Source: Bacteroidales bacterium | GTDB taxonomy: Bacteria; Bacteroidota; Bacteroidia; Bacteroidales; F082 | DNA: 64,000 nt | Reading direction: 5' to 3' | Assembly: GCA_017427985.1 (NCBI GenBank) | Contig: JAFRRS010000023.1 | Coordinates: 62,001 to 126,000, forward strand | Shown here: positions 35,722 through 43,354 of the stretch, one piece after another | How positions within the stretch are numbered: the stretch's first letter is position 1 | Layout of the letters: each line of letters opens with the position of its first letter | Notes under the pieces: generated by a model | Database searches by the model: none | Told to the model about the DNA's origin: nothing | Seen by the model: the letters and a program-made list of their open reading frames with translations, nothing else | Made by a program: the position numbers and the translations under genes

Positions 35722-36386
35722 TCAACATCAGAATCTTTATTGCCCTCCTTTTTGTGTGTTTTAAAAGACCTTCCCGAATTAAAACATGTTTCTTCCAATA
35801 TATCACATTTATGATATGTATAACTAAAAATACGATTAGCTCCGGTACGAAAATTCTTGACATCAAACACTGCAGAAATAATGGCGGTTTCATCTTCATC
35901 AAAAAAATCTTCGATTGTCAACCTCCTCTCTTCGCTCTTATATATTTCCCTAATGTGATCAGAAGTCTTTTTTCGAATAGCTTCATCTGTTATAAGTTGT
36001 GCATCTAAAACAAATGTGTCAAATGTCTTGAGATTTGATTTCTTGTGTATAGTAGCATTAAATAATCCAAATAACAATGGATCCTCTTTACCGACAATCG
36101 GAATATCGTTTTTTGGTCCTTGAGCTTTAGTGTTTGGATTATATGATAAAACAAAATTAGCAGAAACAACTTTCACATTTGACAATCCATTGTTTCTAAT
36201 CTTTATTCTGTATTTTTTATCTTCGTAATCATTGCATATAGTTTTGCTAATTCCAATACAAGGACGAGTTCTTGTGAAACAATGAATTAACCATGAGAAA
36301 ACGCTGACGAGTACACCAGAAAGAACTCCAGCTTTAATTGAGTCTGTTTGTTGTTCAATGAAAGGTATCAAATCACGTAGCATCAT
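35718..36386 (-). CDS. Single-pass membrane protein of unknown function between the two candidate precursor peptides
   Basis: About 222 residues from the ATGATG at 36383-36386, which overlaps the 3' end of precursor 1. One N-terminal helix (SIKAGVLSGVLVSVFSWLIH, about residues 15-35) is followed by a soluble domain of about 185 residues with beta-rich features (YRIKIRNNGLSNVKVVSANFVL; EDETAIISAVFDVKNFR). I do not recognise the family. The tight overlap on both sides (ATGATG..TGA upstream, ATGA downstream) makes it part of the peptide operon. It might serve in immunity, export or maturation. The upstream open codons (MAIMIMVIIVII) are antisense-like readings of the precursor tail and are not the start. 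Confidence 0.7.
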   Translation of the reverse strand: MMLRDLIPFIEQQTDSIKAGVLSGVLVSVFSWLIHCFTRTRPCIGISKTICNDYEDKKYRIKIRNNGLSNVKVVSANFVLSYNPNTKAQGPKNDIPIVGKEDPLLFGLFNATIHKKSNLKTFDTFVLDAQLITDEAIRKKTSDHIREIYKSEERRLTIEDFFDEDETAIISAVFDVKNFRTGANRIFSYTYHKCDILEETCFNSGRSFKTHKKEGNKDSDVE

Positions 36387-36534
36387 AATAATCACTATAA
36401 TCACCATAATCATTATAGCCATAATCGGAATAAGATTCTTGATAAAACTGAAATATGTCTGTACGGTATAATTTCACTTTTTCTCTTATTCTTTTTAGAA
36501 TGGCTTTTTGAGCACATGTTTTCTTATTTTCCAT
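36373..36534 (-). CDS. Candidate RiPP precursor peptide 1
   Basis: 53 residues from the ATG at 36534. Leader-like part MENKKTCAQKAILKRIREK, matching precursor 2 (K-T-x-A-Q-x-x-I-L-x-R-I-x-x-K), then a core with repeated aromatic-x-acid triplets: YQE, YSD, YND, YGD, YSD, YYD. Regular Tyr-x-Asp spacing is what would be expected of substrates for radical SAM enzymes that make three-residue cyclophane links, though that is inference. A terminator lies 15 nt upstream, so it is transcribed by readthrough or from a promoter not seen. The upstream in-frame ATG at 36567 is inside the terminator and rejected. Confidence 0.65.
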   Translation of the reverse strand: MENKKTCAQKAILKRIREKVKLYRTDIFQFYQESYSDYGYNDYGDYSDYYDAT

Positions 36535-36548
36535 TATTAAATCTAAAC

Positions 36549-36582
36549 AAAAAAGGTGTGCAAGCATTACAGCTTACACACC
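36549..36582 (-). terminator. Intrinsic terminator between the exported Cys-containing protein and the RiPP-like genes
   Basis: Minus strand GGTGTGTAAGC/GCTTGCACACC (11 pairs, one G-U) with a 6-nt loop and TTTTTT. It probably attenuates transcription into the peptide operon. Confidence 0.8.
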
Positions 36583-36598
36583 ATTAATTAGTTAATTA

Positions 36599-36955
36599 TC
36601 AAAAATCAATGAAATAATTATCTCCACAAAACGCTGCATACCAATAACCATCTCTATTTTGTCTTAACACACCTTTAGTACAGCTGGTTATATCTGGATT
36701 TAATCTAGAATTATCACATTTACTTACCCAATAATACGAGTTACACATTCCTTCTTTTTCCCATATTCTAAACCGCTGAGTCTTGTCATCTGATGTTCTG
36801 CCGACATAGTCTCCGACATATGTCCAATCGTCTGCCATAGTAATTTCTATACAATCTTCATTCAACTCTTCTTTCGGCTCACTAAACGAACTTAACACCA
36901 TTGCGCCTGCTATCATCCCGATAATCAACGACGCTGCAATAAATAATTTTTTCAT
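36599..36955 (-). CDS. Small exported cysteine-containing protein, unknown family
   Basis: 118 residues: signal peptide MKKLFIAASLIIGMIAGAMV (cleavage about residue 25), then a soluble domain of about 90 residues with five Cys (CIEIT, GMCNSYYW, SKCDNS, TSCTKG, AFCGDN) and many aromatics. Disulfides are likely outside the cytoplasm. No family recognised. It is first in the transcript from the promoter at 37001 that leads, through a terminator, to the peptide genes. Confidence 0.75.
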   Translation of the reverse strand: MKKLFIAASLIIGMIAGAMVLSSFSEPKEELNEDCIEITMADDWTYVGDYVGRTSDDKTQRFRIWEKEGMCNSYYWVSKCDNSRLNPDITSCTKGVLRQNRDGYWYAAFCGDNYFIDF

Positions 36956-37000
36956 TTTTAATAAATTTAGTTAAACATCAGTTATATTCATTTTACACTG

Positions 37001-37008
37001 CAAAGTTA
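37001..37008 (-). promoter_or_regulatory. -7 promoter box for the exported protein and downstream RiPP-like genes
   Basis: The minus strand reads TAACTTTG (TAnnTTTG), 46 nt before the ATG at 36955. Confidence 0.6.
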
Positions 37009-37068
37009 AGGAAGCCATAAAAACAGCATCTATATTAACCGTGAATATACAGCACAATTTAGTGAATA

Positions 37069-37410
37069 TTATTCACAATTATTGCTAGTTTCTATAAAAG
37101 ATGCTAGCAGTTTAGATAAACTATCGACATTTTCTCTTGTTAAATCATCCAAAGTGATATTAAAACTCAAATTGGTGCTGTATTTTGCCGAAAGCCCATA
37201 ATGCTTCATAACATCTTCAAGAAAATTATGTTCCAAGGCTTCGGAAATTTTTACAAGTATTTCAACATCAATGCTTTGACGGTTAAAGATTTTATAAACG
37301 TTGGTTCTCTCGCAATGAATTCTCCGAGCAAACTCCGCCACACTCAACCCGCTCTTGTCGAAAACGGATTTCACCATGCGCCCGATGTGAAGTTTACTCT
37401 GAGTTTCCAT
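37069..37410 (-). CDS. XRE-family helix-turn-helix regulator
   Basis: 113 residues from the ATG at 37410. The HTH is at about 10-60: IGRMVKSVFDKSGLSVAEFARR, then RTNVYKIFNRQSIDVEILVKIS, a Cro/C1-type fold with the expected GLSVAEFARR turn. The C-terminal tail has no ligand domain, so it probably dimerises through it. Located between a structured RNA and the AT-rich peptide locus, it may control either. An upstream open extension of 26 residues overlaps the RNA terminator and is not used. Confidence 0.85.
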   Translation of the reverse strand: METQSKLHIGRMVKSVFDKSGLSVAEFARRIHCERTNVYKIFNRQSIDVEILVKISEALEHNFLEDVMKHYGLSAKYSTNLSFNITLDDLTRENVDSLSKLLASFIETSNNCE

Positions 37411-37442
37411 AATGTTGCCATTTCTCGATATGACATAAAAAA

Positions 37443-37612
37443 GGCGTGGAAGTAAATCTTGCCTGATACTCCGGGTTTCCACGCCCACTCATCTAACAAG
37501 TCTATCCACGCCGTAATAAATACGGCATTTCGAGAACTTATTCTTGATGAGTTGCCCTCAAATTGAGGACTAATGTGGAAAATTGGAGTATCAAGAATAG
37601 CTTCGAACCGCT
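37443..37612 (-). ncRNA. Structured RNA candidate (attenuator or 6S-like) upstream of the XRE gene
   Basis: The minus strand can fold into one long imperfect hairpin: outer stem 37575-37595 with 37462-37482, inner pairs 37546-37552 with 37487-37493, apical hairpin GCCGTA/TACGGC (37510-37526), and a side hairpin CCTCAA/TTGAGG (37556-37568). A second hairpin, GGCGTGGAA/TTCCACGCC (37477-37485 with 37443-37451), is followed by TTTTTT and is an intrinsic terminator. The GTGGAA strand at about 37477-37482 is needed by both folds, so they exclude each other. No coding frame or known riboswitch is recognised. It lies 33 nt upstream of the XRE start. Confidence 0.55.
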
Positions 37613-37680
37613 ACTTATATGTCAATATGTCGTTTTTTCTACATTATAATGTTGTTTAAATTTCTGCAAAAATACACAAA

Positions 37681-37713
37681 AAGTTTGAAGTGTGAAGTGT
37701 GAAGTTTGGAGTT
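37681..37713. repeat. Simple AAGTTTGAAGTGTGAAG repeat
   Basis: GTTTGAAGTGTGAAGTGTGA followed by AGTTTGGAG: imperfect tandem units of 7-8 nt. It lies in the 447-nt gene-free stretch 37411-37857, which otherwise holds the structured RNA and the terminator at 37804-37832. Confidence 0.7.
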
Positions 37714-37803
37714 TTTTATACTTTTCCGAAACCACCATTTCCGAAATGGCCATTTCTGATGTATGCCTAAAATAATATACTGGCAATTAATCACCGAAAA
37801 AAA

Positions 37804-37832
37804 TTCGGCGAATAATGTGCTTATTCGCCGAA
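37804..37832 (-). terminator. Intrinsic terminator of the DUF4143 ATPase gene
   Basis: A perfect 12-bp stem (37804-37815 with 37821-37832), 5-nt loop, followed on the minus strand by TTTTTTTC. It begins 26 nt beyond the stop codon. Confidence 0.85.
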
Positions 37833-37857
37833 ATCCATCTAAAATCAAGAATTTCGT

Positions 37858-38997
37858 TCAAATAATCTCATCATTCCACAATGCCTTGAAGAAATCGTTG
37901 ACGTAATACAAATCAACATCACCACTCCTTCGGCTAATACGGTCACGCGACACAATGATTTGTTTTACACCAGGATGCTCTCTGGCAAATTCCGCAAGAC
38001 CTTTCTTGTGACCGGTTTGTATAGTGTCAGTCGATTTAATCTCGATGGCAACTCGGGCATCACCGATAACGGCATCAACCTCAATATTGTCGTAGGTATG
38101 CCAATAAGTCAGTTTCTCATCACTATCCTTATATCCAAGATACGCCATTATCTCTTGCATCACAAGATGTTCGAAAGCATGACCATATTCCGGAGTCTTT
38201 GGAGCAAGCTGATGGCGGCCTGTCAAATAGTTGGCAATGCCCACATCAAAGAAATAGAATCTCGAAGCTTTATTAAGTTTCCGTTTAATGACTTTGCTGA
38301 AAGCGGGCACTTCAAAACCCAACAACGTATCACATAATATTTTATAATAGGCTTTAACAGTATTGGCTGAAACACCGCAATCTGACGCCACGTTTTCATA
38401 ATTTAGAATTTCTCCGTCCGAGATGGCTGCCACCTCTAAAAAACGTATAAAATCATCAACGTTTTGTACAGCGGCTTCTTCCATTATCTCTTCTTTTAAG
38501 TAAAGTTCAATATATGATTTCAACCTGTTACGAGCGTTCGCCACCATATAATGACGAGGAATCATACCGTTCTGTATGGCTCTTTCAAGGTCAAAATCAG
38601 GAATTTCTGCACTAACTAAAGGAAATAAAATCTCAGGAATTGCACGACCGCCGAGATTGTTGGCACCACTCTTCTTTAGCTTTCGGGTGCTAGAACCACT
38701 AAGGATAAAGTAAAGACCTTTGTTAACCATCAGCCAGTGGACTTCATCCAACAAATCAGGCACTTTTTGGATTTCATCCACAATAACCAGCGTTTCTGGC
38801 TGATAGCGCAGCAAACTCTCACGAAACTCTTCTGGGTGCTGTCTGAAACGATTTCTCAACTCCGAGTTCAGAAGGTCAATGTAAATAGCATTGGGAAAAC
38901 GCTCTTTCAACAACGTGGACTTGCCAACCTGACGACCGCCAAACAAGAACATCGCCTCGTCAAGACGGTTCTCTATGTCAAATATTCTATGATACAT
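37858..38997 (-). CDS. AAA-type ATPase with DUF4143 domain
   Basis: 379 residues. Walker A GGRQVGKSTLLKE (about residue 21-32), Walker B LVIVDEIQKV (about 71-80), sensor-like FILSGSSTRKL, and a C-terminal DUF4143 half with a winged-helix-like part (SDGEILNYENVASDCGVSANTVKAYYKIL in part) and a nuclease-like fold ending (YWHTYDNIEVDAVIGDARVAIEIKS in part; D-x-E-x-K order). Such proteins are very common in Bacteroidota and vary between strains, which suggests a mobile or defence role, but none has a settled function. A hairpin terminator follows. Confidence 0.9.
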   Translation of the reverse strand: MYHRIFDIENRLDEAMFLFGGRQVGKSTLLKERFPNAIYIDLLNSELRNRFRQHPEEFRESLLRYQPETLVIVDEIQKVPDLLDEVHWLMVNKGLYFILSGSSTRKLKKSGANNLGGRAIPEILFPLVSAEIPDFDLERAIQNGMIPRHYMVANARNRLKSYIELYLKEEIMEEAAVQNVDDFIRFLEVAAISDGEILNYENVASDCGVSANTVKAYYKILCDTLLGFEVPAFSKVIKRKLNKASRFYFFDVGIANYLTGRHQLAPKTPEYGHAFEHLVMQEIMAYLGYKDSDEKLTYWHTYDNIEVDAVIGDARVAIEIKSTDTIQTGHKKGLAEFAREHPGVKQIIVSRDRISRRSGDVDLYYVNDFFKALWNDEII

Positions 38998-39115
38998 AAC
39001 AACTAAATTTCTGCATTGTGATTGCGGATTTTCTTAAAATATCCGCAACGACATTGCAAAAATATATAAATTTTTCATACGCGCAGCCTCTCACATAAAA
39101 TTTTTACAAAAAAAT

Positions 39116-39143
39116 GTAAGGGCGAAACATTTTTCGCCCCTAC
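39116..39143. repeat. Dispersed palindrome of the GGGCGAA type, copy 1
   Basis: GTAA-GGGCGAAA (39120-39127) pairs with TTTCGCCC (39132-39139), then CTAC. The ends GTA/TAC are the same as in the GTAGAGACG family. Confidence 0.8.
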
Positions 39144-39162
39144 ATTTCATATTAATTAATAA

Positions 39163-39193
39163 GGTATAGGGCGAATGATGATTCGCCCCTACC
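39163..39193. repeat. Dispersed palindrome of the GGGCGAA type, copy 2
   Basis: GGGCGAAT (39169-39176) pairs with ATTCGCCC (39181-39188), loop GATG, ends GGTA/TACC. It lies 4 nt after the end of hndA and may double as its terminator. Confidence 0.8.
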
Positions 39194-39197
39194 AAAA

Positions 39198-39677
39198 TTA
39201 ATCTTTATATTCAGCCAAAACTTCTTTGACTTTGTCTGGTGTCAAACGGCCATAGACCTTGTCACCAATCATAGCGACTGGAGCAAGACCGCAGGCACCC
39301 ACGCAACGGAGGCAGTTCAATGAGAACTTGCCGTCTGCTGTCGTGCCACCGACTTCAACGCCGAGCTGACGTTTCAACTCATCCAAAACCTTCTCAGCAC
39401 CACGCACGTAGCAGGCTGTACCCAAACAAACTGAAATCGGGTGTTTGCCCTTTGGAGTCATGGTGAAGAACGAATAGAATGAAACGATACCGTAAACTCT
39501 TGATACAGGGATGTTCAACTCCTTAGCGACAAGTTCCTGAACTTCTGCTGAGAGGTAGCCGTACTCACCCTGAACCTTGTGAAGCACGTTGATAACTTCG
39601 CCACCATCATTACGGAACGATTTGCAAACGTCCTTAATGAATTTGATTTTATCTTCTGATAATTTAATAACTGCCAT
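39198..39677 (-). CDS. hndA: NADH-dependent [FeFe]-hydrogenase, NuoE-like [2Fe-2S] subunit
   Basis: About 159 residues from MAVIKLSED (39677). Thioredoxin-like [2Fe-2S] protein with the four ligand Cys in CLGTACYVRG (about residue 90) and NCLRCVGACGLAP (about 130). Members of this family (NuoE, HydC, HndA) pass electrons between NAD-linked flavin and Fe-S clusters. It is last in the operon hndB-hndC-hndD-hndA; the gap to hndD is 27 nt. The complex would couple ferredoxin and NADH oxidation to H2 production. Confidence 0.93.
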   Translation of the reverse strand: MAVIKLSEDKIKFIKDVCKSFRNDGGEVINVLHKVQGEYGYLSAEVQELVAKELNIPVSRVYGIVSFYSFFTMTPKGKHPISVCLGTACYVRGAEKVLDELKRQLGVEVGGTTADGKFSLNCLRCVGACGLAPVAMIGDKVYGRLTPDKVKEVLAEYKD

Positions 39678-39704
39678 AATATTCAATTTTTAATTTTCCA
39701 ACAA

Positions 39705-41492
39705 TTATTTTTCGCTAATCTCAACATGTTCTGACTTGTCGAAATAGTGTGTATGCAGCAGTTCATGTGACTTGTGGCCGCATGGTTCACCAAAGTACTC
39801 AGCGTAAATCTTCTTGATTGAAGGATTCTCGTGTGACTTACGGATCGGTTTGCCGGCGTCTTCACGATAGATAGCCTCTGTACGTTTCTTGATGATTTCA
39901 CTGTTGCCATGGTGATATGGCTGACCAGCTCCACCGACGCAACCGCCTGGGCAAGCCATGACTTCGATAGCGTGGAACTGCTCTTTGCCTTCGCGAACTC
40001 TTTCGAGGAGCTTGCGAGCATTTGCCAGACCGTGAGCGATACCGATGTGGATTGGGGTGCCTGCAAAGTCAACCCAAGCGTCACGGATACCATCCATACC
40101 ACGGAGTTCTGTGAAGTCGATCTTTGGCAACGGTTTGCCTGTGAACACCTCGTATGCTGTACGGACAGCAGCCTCGATAACACCACCTGTTGCACCGAAG
40201 ATGACAGCAGCACCTGTTGACTCGCCGAGCGGATCGTCGTAGTCTTCACATGGCATGTCTTTCAAATCAAGGTTGAACTGCTTGATCAAGCGAGCCAACT
40301 CACGTGTTGAAAGGACATAGTCGATATCCGGGTTACCGTCTTTGTAGAACTCTTTACGTTTGCTTTCGTATTTCTTTGCCAAGCAAGGCATGATAGAAAC
40401 GACAACGAGGTCTTCTCTCTTGATGCCCATCTTCTCTGCCCAGTAGTTCTTGGCAACAGCGCCGAACATCTGCATAGGTGACTTAGCTGTTGAAGGAACG
40501 TCGAGCATATCCGGGAAGTTGTGCTCGAAGAAGTTGACCCAACCTGGGCAGCATGATGTCAAGATAGGGAGACGCACTGATTTGTCGCCTGCCATGAACT
40601 TCTTGATTCTGCCGAGGAGCTCTGTACCTTCTTCCATGATGGTCAAGTCAGCGGTGAAGTCTGTATCGAACACATAGTCGAAGCCGAGGCGGCGCAATGC
40701 TGCTGCCATCTGGCCTGTGACGATTGTACCTGCCGGCATGCCGAACTCTTCGCCGAGAGCGACACGTGTTGCAGGAGCTGTGTTAACGATGACGGTCTTC
40801 TTAGGATTGTTGATAGCTGCCATCACGTTACGTGTGTCGTCAACCTCGCTCAAAGCGCCGACAGGGCAAACCTGTACGCACTGACCGCACATGACGCATG
40901 GTGAATCCATGAGGTCCTGCTCGAAAGCTGGAGCAACGACGGCCTGGAAGCCACGGTTCACAGCGCTCAAAGCACCGACGGTCTGGATGTTGTTACATAC
41001 GTTCTCGCAGCGGCGGCACATGATACATTTGTCGATGTCGCGGATGATTGAAGGTGACATATCCTTGCGGTATGTCGACTGCTCGCCACGGAATGGGAGC
41101 TCACGGATACCGAGGTTCTGAGCGAGCTTCTGGAGTTCGCACTGACCGTTCTTAGGACATGTCAAGCAGTCTGCCGGGTGGTCTGAAAGAATCAGCTCAA
41201 CCACGGTGCGGCGTGCGTTGATGACGCGGGCGCTGTGTGTCAAAACTTCCATACCTTCGACGCAGTCTGTAGCGCAGGCTGGAGCCAGGTTACGACGCGG
41301 TTTGCCGTTGAAATCCTTTGTGATCTCGACAACGCAAACACGGCATCCGCCTGGTTTGTTCTCAAAGTTCATTCCTGCCAACTCAAAATAGCAGAGGGTA
41401 GGAATATGAATACCGGCCTGACGGGCAGCTTTCAAAATTGTTGTGCCTTCTGCGACCTGAATCTGTTTGTTATCAATTGTTACGTTAATCAT
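39705..41492 (-). CDS. hndD: [FeFe]-hydrogenase catalytic subunit (group A, bifurcating type)
   Basis: 595 residues from MINVTIDNKQ (41492); the 18 codons upstream are not conserved. N-terminal plant-type [2Fe-2S] domain (LCYFELAG ... CRVC), a His-Cys cluster (LILSDHPADCLTCPKNGQC), two [4Fe-4S] motifs (CIMCRRCENVC; CVMCGQCVQVCPVGAL), then the H-cluster domain with all three signatures: TSCCPGWVNFFE, MPCLAKKYES and EVMACPGGCVGGAGQPY. All H-cluster cysteines are present. A C-terminal extension follows (FGEPCGHKSHELLHTHY). HydE/F/G maturases are not in the window, so they must be encoded elsewhere. Confidence 0.96.
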   Translation of the reverse strand: MINVTIDNKQIQVAEGTTILKAARQAGIHIPTLCYFELAGMNFENKPGGCRVCVVEITKDFNGKPRRNLAPACATDCVEGMEVLTHSARVINARRTVVELILSDHPADCLTCPKNGQCELQKLAQNLGIRELPFRGEQSTYRKDMSPSIIRDIDKCIMCRRCENVCNNIQTVGALSAVNRGFQAVVAPAFEQDLMDSPCVMCGQCVQVCPVGALSEVDDTRNVMAAINNPKKTVIVNTAPATRVALGEEFGMPAGTIVTGQMAAALRRLGFDYVFDTDFTADLTIMEEGTELLGRIKKFMAGDKSVRLPILTSCCPGWVNFFEHNFPDMLDVPSTAKSPMQMFGAVAKNYWAEKMGIKREDLVVVSIMPCLAKKYESKRKEFYKDGNPDIDYVLSTRELARLIKQFNLDLKDMPCEDYDDPLGESTGAAVIFGATGGVIEAAVRTAYEVFTGKPLPKIDFTELRGMDGIRDAWVDFAGTPIHIGIAHGLANARKLLERVREGKEQFHAIEVMACPGGCVGGAGQPYHHGNSEIIKKRTEAIYREDAGKPIRKSHENPSIKKIYAEYFGEPCGHKSHELLHTHYFDKSEHVEISEK

Positions 41493-41511
41493 ATCTTTCT
41501 CCTCCTCTATT

Positions 41512-43326
41512 TTATTTGATAGAAATAGCATCAAATTTACATCCACTCATACATGCACCGCACTTGATACACTTCGTTGTGTCGATTTCCATTGAAGGAA
41601 GCTTGTGACCTTCAGCGATGTAGTTGGTCTTCGAGATGGCTTCTGCAGGGCAGTTCTTGGCGCATTTGCCGCAGCCGATACATTTATCCTTGTCGATGAC
41701 GTAGTTCATGAGTTTCTTGCAGACACCAGCGCGGCACTTCTTGTCGACGACGTGCTCAACGTATTCATCCCAGAAGTTGTCGAGTGTTGACAAAACAGGG
41801 TTTGGTGATGTCTGGCCAAGACCGCACAATGCTGTGTCTTTGATAACAGCGGCGAGGTTGCGGAGCTCCTGGAGGTCGTCCATTGTTCCGTTGCCTTCTG
41901 TGATCTTGGTGAGGATTTCGAGCATTCTCTTGTTACCGATACGGCATGGTGAGCATTTACCGCAGCTCTCTTCGCATGTGAACTCGAGGTAGAACTTAGC
42001 GATAGCAACCATACATGATGTGTCGTCCATGACAACCATACCGCCAGAGCCCATCATTGAGCCGGCAGCCATCAATGAATCGTAGTCGATAGCTGTGTCG
42101 AGGTGTTTCTCTGTCAAGCAGCCGCCTGAAGGACCACCGGTCTGGACAGCTTTGAACTTACGTCCACCCTTGATACCACCACCGATTTCGTAGATGATGT
42201 CACGGAGTGTTGTTCCCATAGGGACCTCGATAAGACCGACGTTGTTGATCTGTCCTGCCAAAGCGAACACCTTTGTACCTTTTGACTTCTCTGAACCGAT
42301 TGATGCGAACCAGTCGGCACCCTTTGTGATGATGATCGGGATATTTGCGAATGTCTCAACGTTGTTAACGTTAGATGGTTTTGCCATGTAACCTGAAACA
42401 GCCGGGAATGGTGGTTTCAAAGTTGGTTCACCACGTTTGCCTTCCATTGAGTGGATAAGAGCTGTCTCTTCACCGCAGACGAATGCGCCGGCACCGTAGC
42501 GGAGCTCAATGTCGAAGTTGAAGCCGCTGCCGAGGATATCGTCGCCGAGGAGGCCGTATTCACGAGCCTGAGCGATAGCAACCTGCAAACGGTGGATTGC
42601 CAATGGGTATTCAGCACGGATGTAAACGAGACCCTTTGTTGCGCCGATAGCGTATCCGCAGATAGCCATAGCCTCGATGATTGAGTTCGGGTCACCTTCC
42701 ATGATTGAACGGTCCATGAACGCGCCCGGGTCGCCTTCGTCAGCGTTGCAGATGACGTATTTCTGGTCGGCCTGGTTCTTTGCGCAGAGGCCCCATTTCA
42801 CACCTGTCGGGAAGCCCGCGCCGCCACGGCCACGGAGACCTGACTTGGTGATTTCGTCGATGACCTGCTGAGGTGTCATCTCGCCGAGCACCTTGGCGAT
42901 AGCCTCGTAGCCACCGCGTGAGATGTATTCGTCGATGTCCTCTGGGTTGATGAAACCGCAGTTACGCAAAGCTATACGGAGCTGTTTCTTGTAGAAACCC
43001 ATGTGCTTTGAGTCGGCGACATGCTGTTTGTTTTCCGGATCGAGGTAGAGAAGGTCTGTGACCTTACGACCTTTGATGATGTGCTCGTTGATGATTTTCT
43101 CGACATCTTCAGGCTTTACCTGTGTGTAGAATGTGTTGTCAGGGAGCATCTTCACGATAGGGCCCTTCTCGCAGAAGCCGAAGCAGCCTGTTCTGATGAC
43201 CTGAACTTCATCTTGCAAACCTTTTTCCTTCAGGATTCTTTCAAAGGTTGCAATGATCTCATCACTTGCAGATGCCTTACATCCGGTACCACCGCAGCAA
43301 AGCACGTGCGTTTTGATTTTTGTCAT
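41512..43326 (-). CDS. hndC: NADH-dependent [FeFe]-hydrogenase, NuoF-like flavoprotein subunit
   Basis: 604 residues. N-terminal thioredoxin-like [2Fe-2S] domain (LCCGGTGCKAS; TGCFGFCEKGP), the NuoF core with NADH/FMN site GLRGRGGAGFPTGVKW and CNADEGDPGAFMDR, the glycine block YGAGAFVCGEETALIHS, a [4Fe-4S] site ESCGKCSPCRIG, and a C-terminal 2[4Fe-4S] ferredoxin domain (CIGCGKCAKNCPAEAI; CIKCGACMSGCKFDAI). This is the bifurcating flavin subunit of Hnd/HydABC complexes. It starts 28 nt after hndB. Confidence 0.96.
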   Translation of the reverse strand: MTKIKTHVLCCGGTGCKASASDEIIATFERILKEKGLQDEVQVIRTGCFGFCEKGPIVKMLPDNTFYTQVKPEDVEKIINEHIIKGRKVTDLLYLDPENKQHVADSKHMGFYKKQLRIALRNCGFINPEDIDEYISRGGYEAIAKVLGEMTPQQVIDEITKSGLRGRGGAGFPTGVKWGLCAKNQADQKYVICNADEGDPGAFMDRSIMEGDPNSIIEAMAICGYAIGATKGLVYIRAEYPLAIHRLQVAIAQAREYGLLGDDILGSGFNFDIELRYGAGAFVCGEETALIHSMEGKRGEPTLKPPFPAVSGYMAKPSNVNNVETFANIPIIITKGADWFASIGSEKSKGTKVFALAGQINNVGLIEVPMGTTLRDIIYEIGGGIKGGRKFKAVQTGGPSGGCLTEKHLDTAIDYDSLMAAGSMMGSGGMVVMDDTSCMVAIAKFYLEFTCEESCGKCSPCRIGNKRMLEILTKITEGNGTMDDLQELRNLAAVIKDTALCGLGQTSPNPVLSTLDNFWDEYVEHVVDKKCRAGVCKKLMNYVIDKDKCIGCGKCAKNCPAEAISKTNYIAEGHKLPSMEIDTTKCIKCGACMSGCKFDAISIK

Positions 43327-43354
43327 ATAAAGTCCTCCAATTTAGAATGAATGA

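Noticed and set aside
35609..35902. A 97-codon minus-strand frame overlapping the membrane-protein gene
   Set aside because: Third-frame shadow of the membrane protein and precursor 2, with no conserved pattern.
37597..37612. A GGTTCGAA T-loop-like sequence suggesting a tRNA or attachment site
   Set aside because: Only a 4-bp stem surrounds it and no other tRNA arm is present.
37639..37848. A 69-codon minus-strand frame
   Set aside because: It is made of the AAGTTTGAAG simple repeat and the terminator of the ATPase gene.
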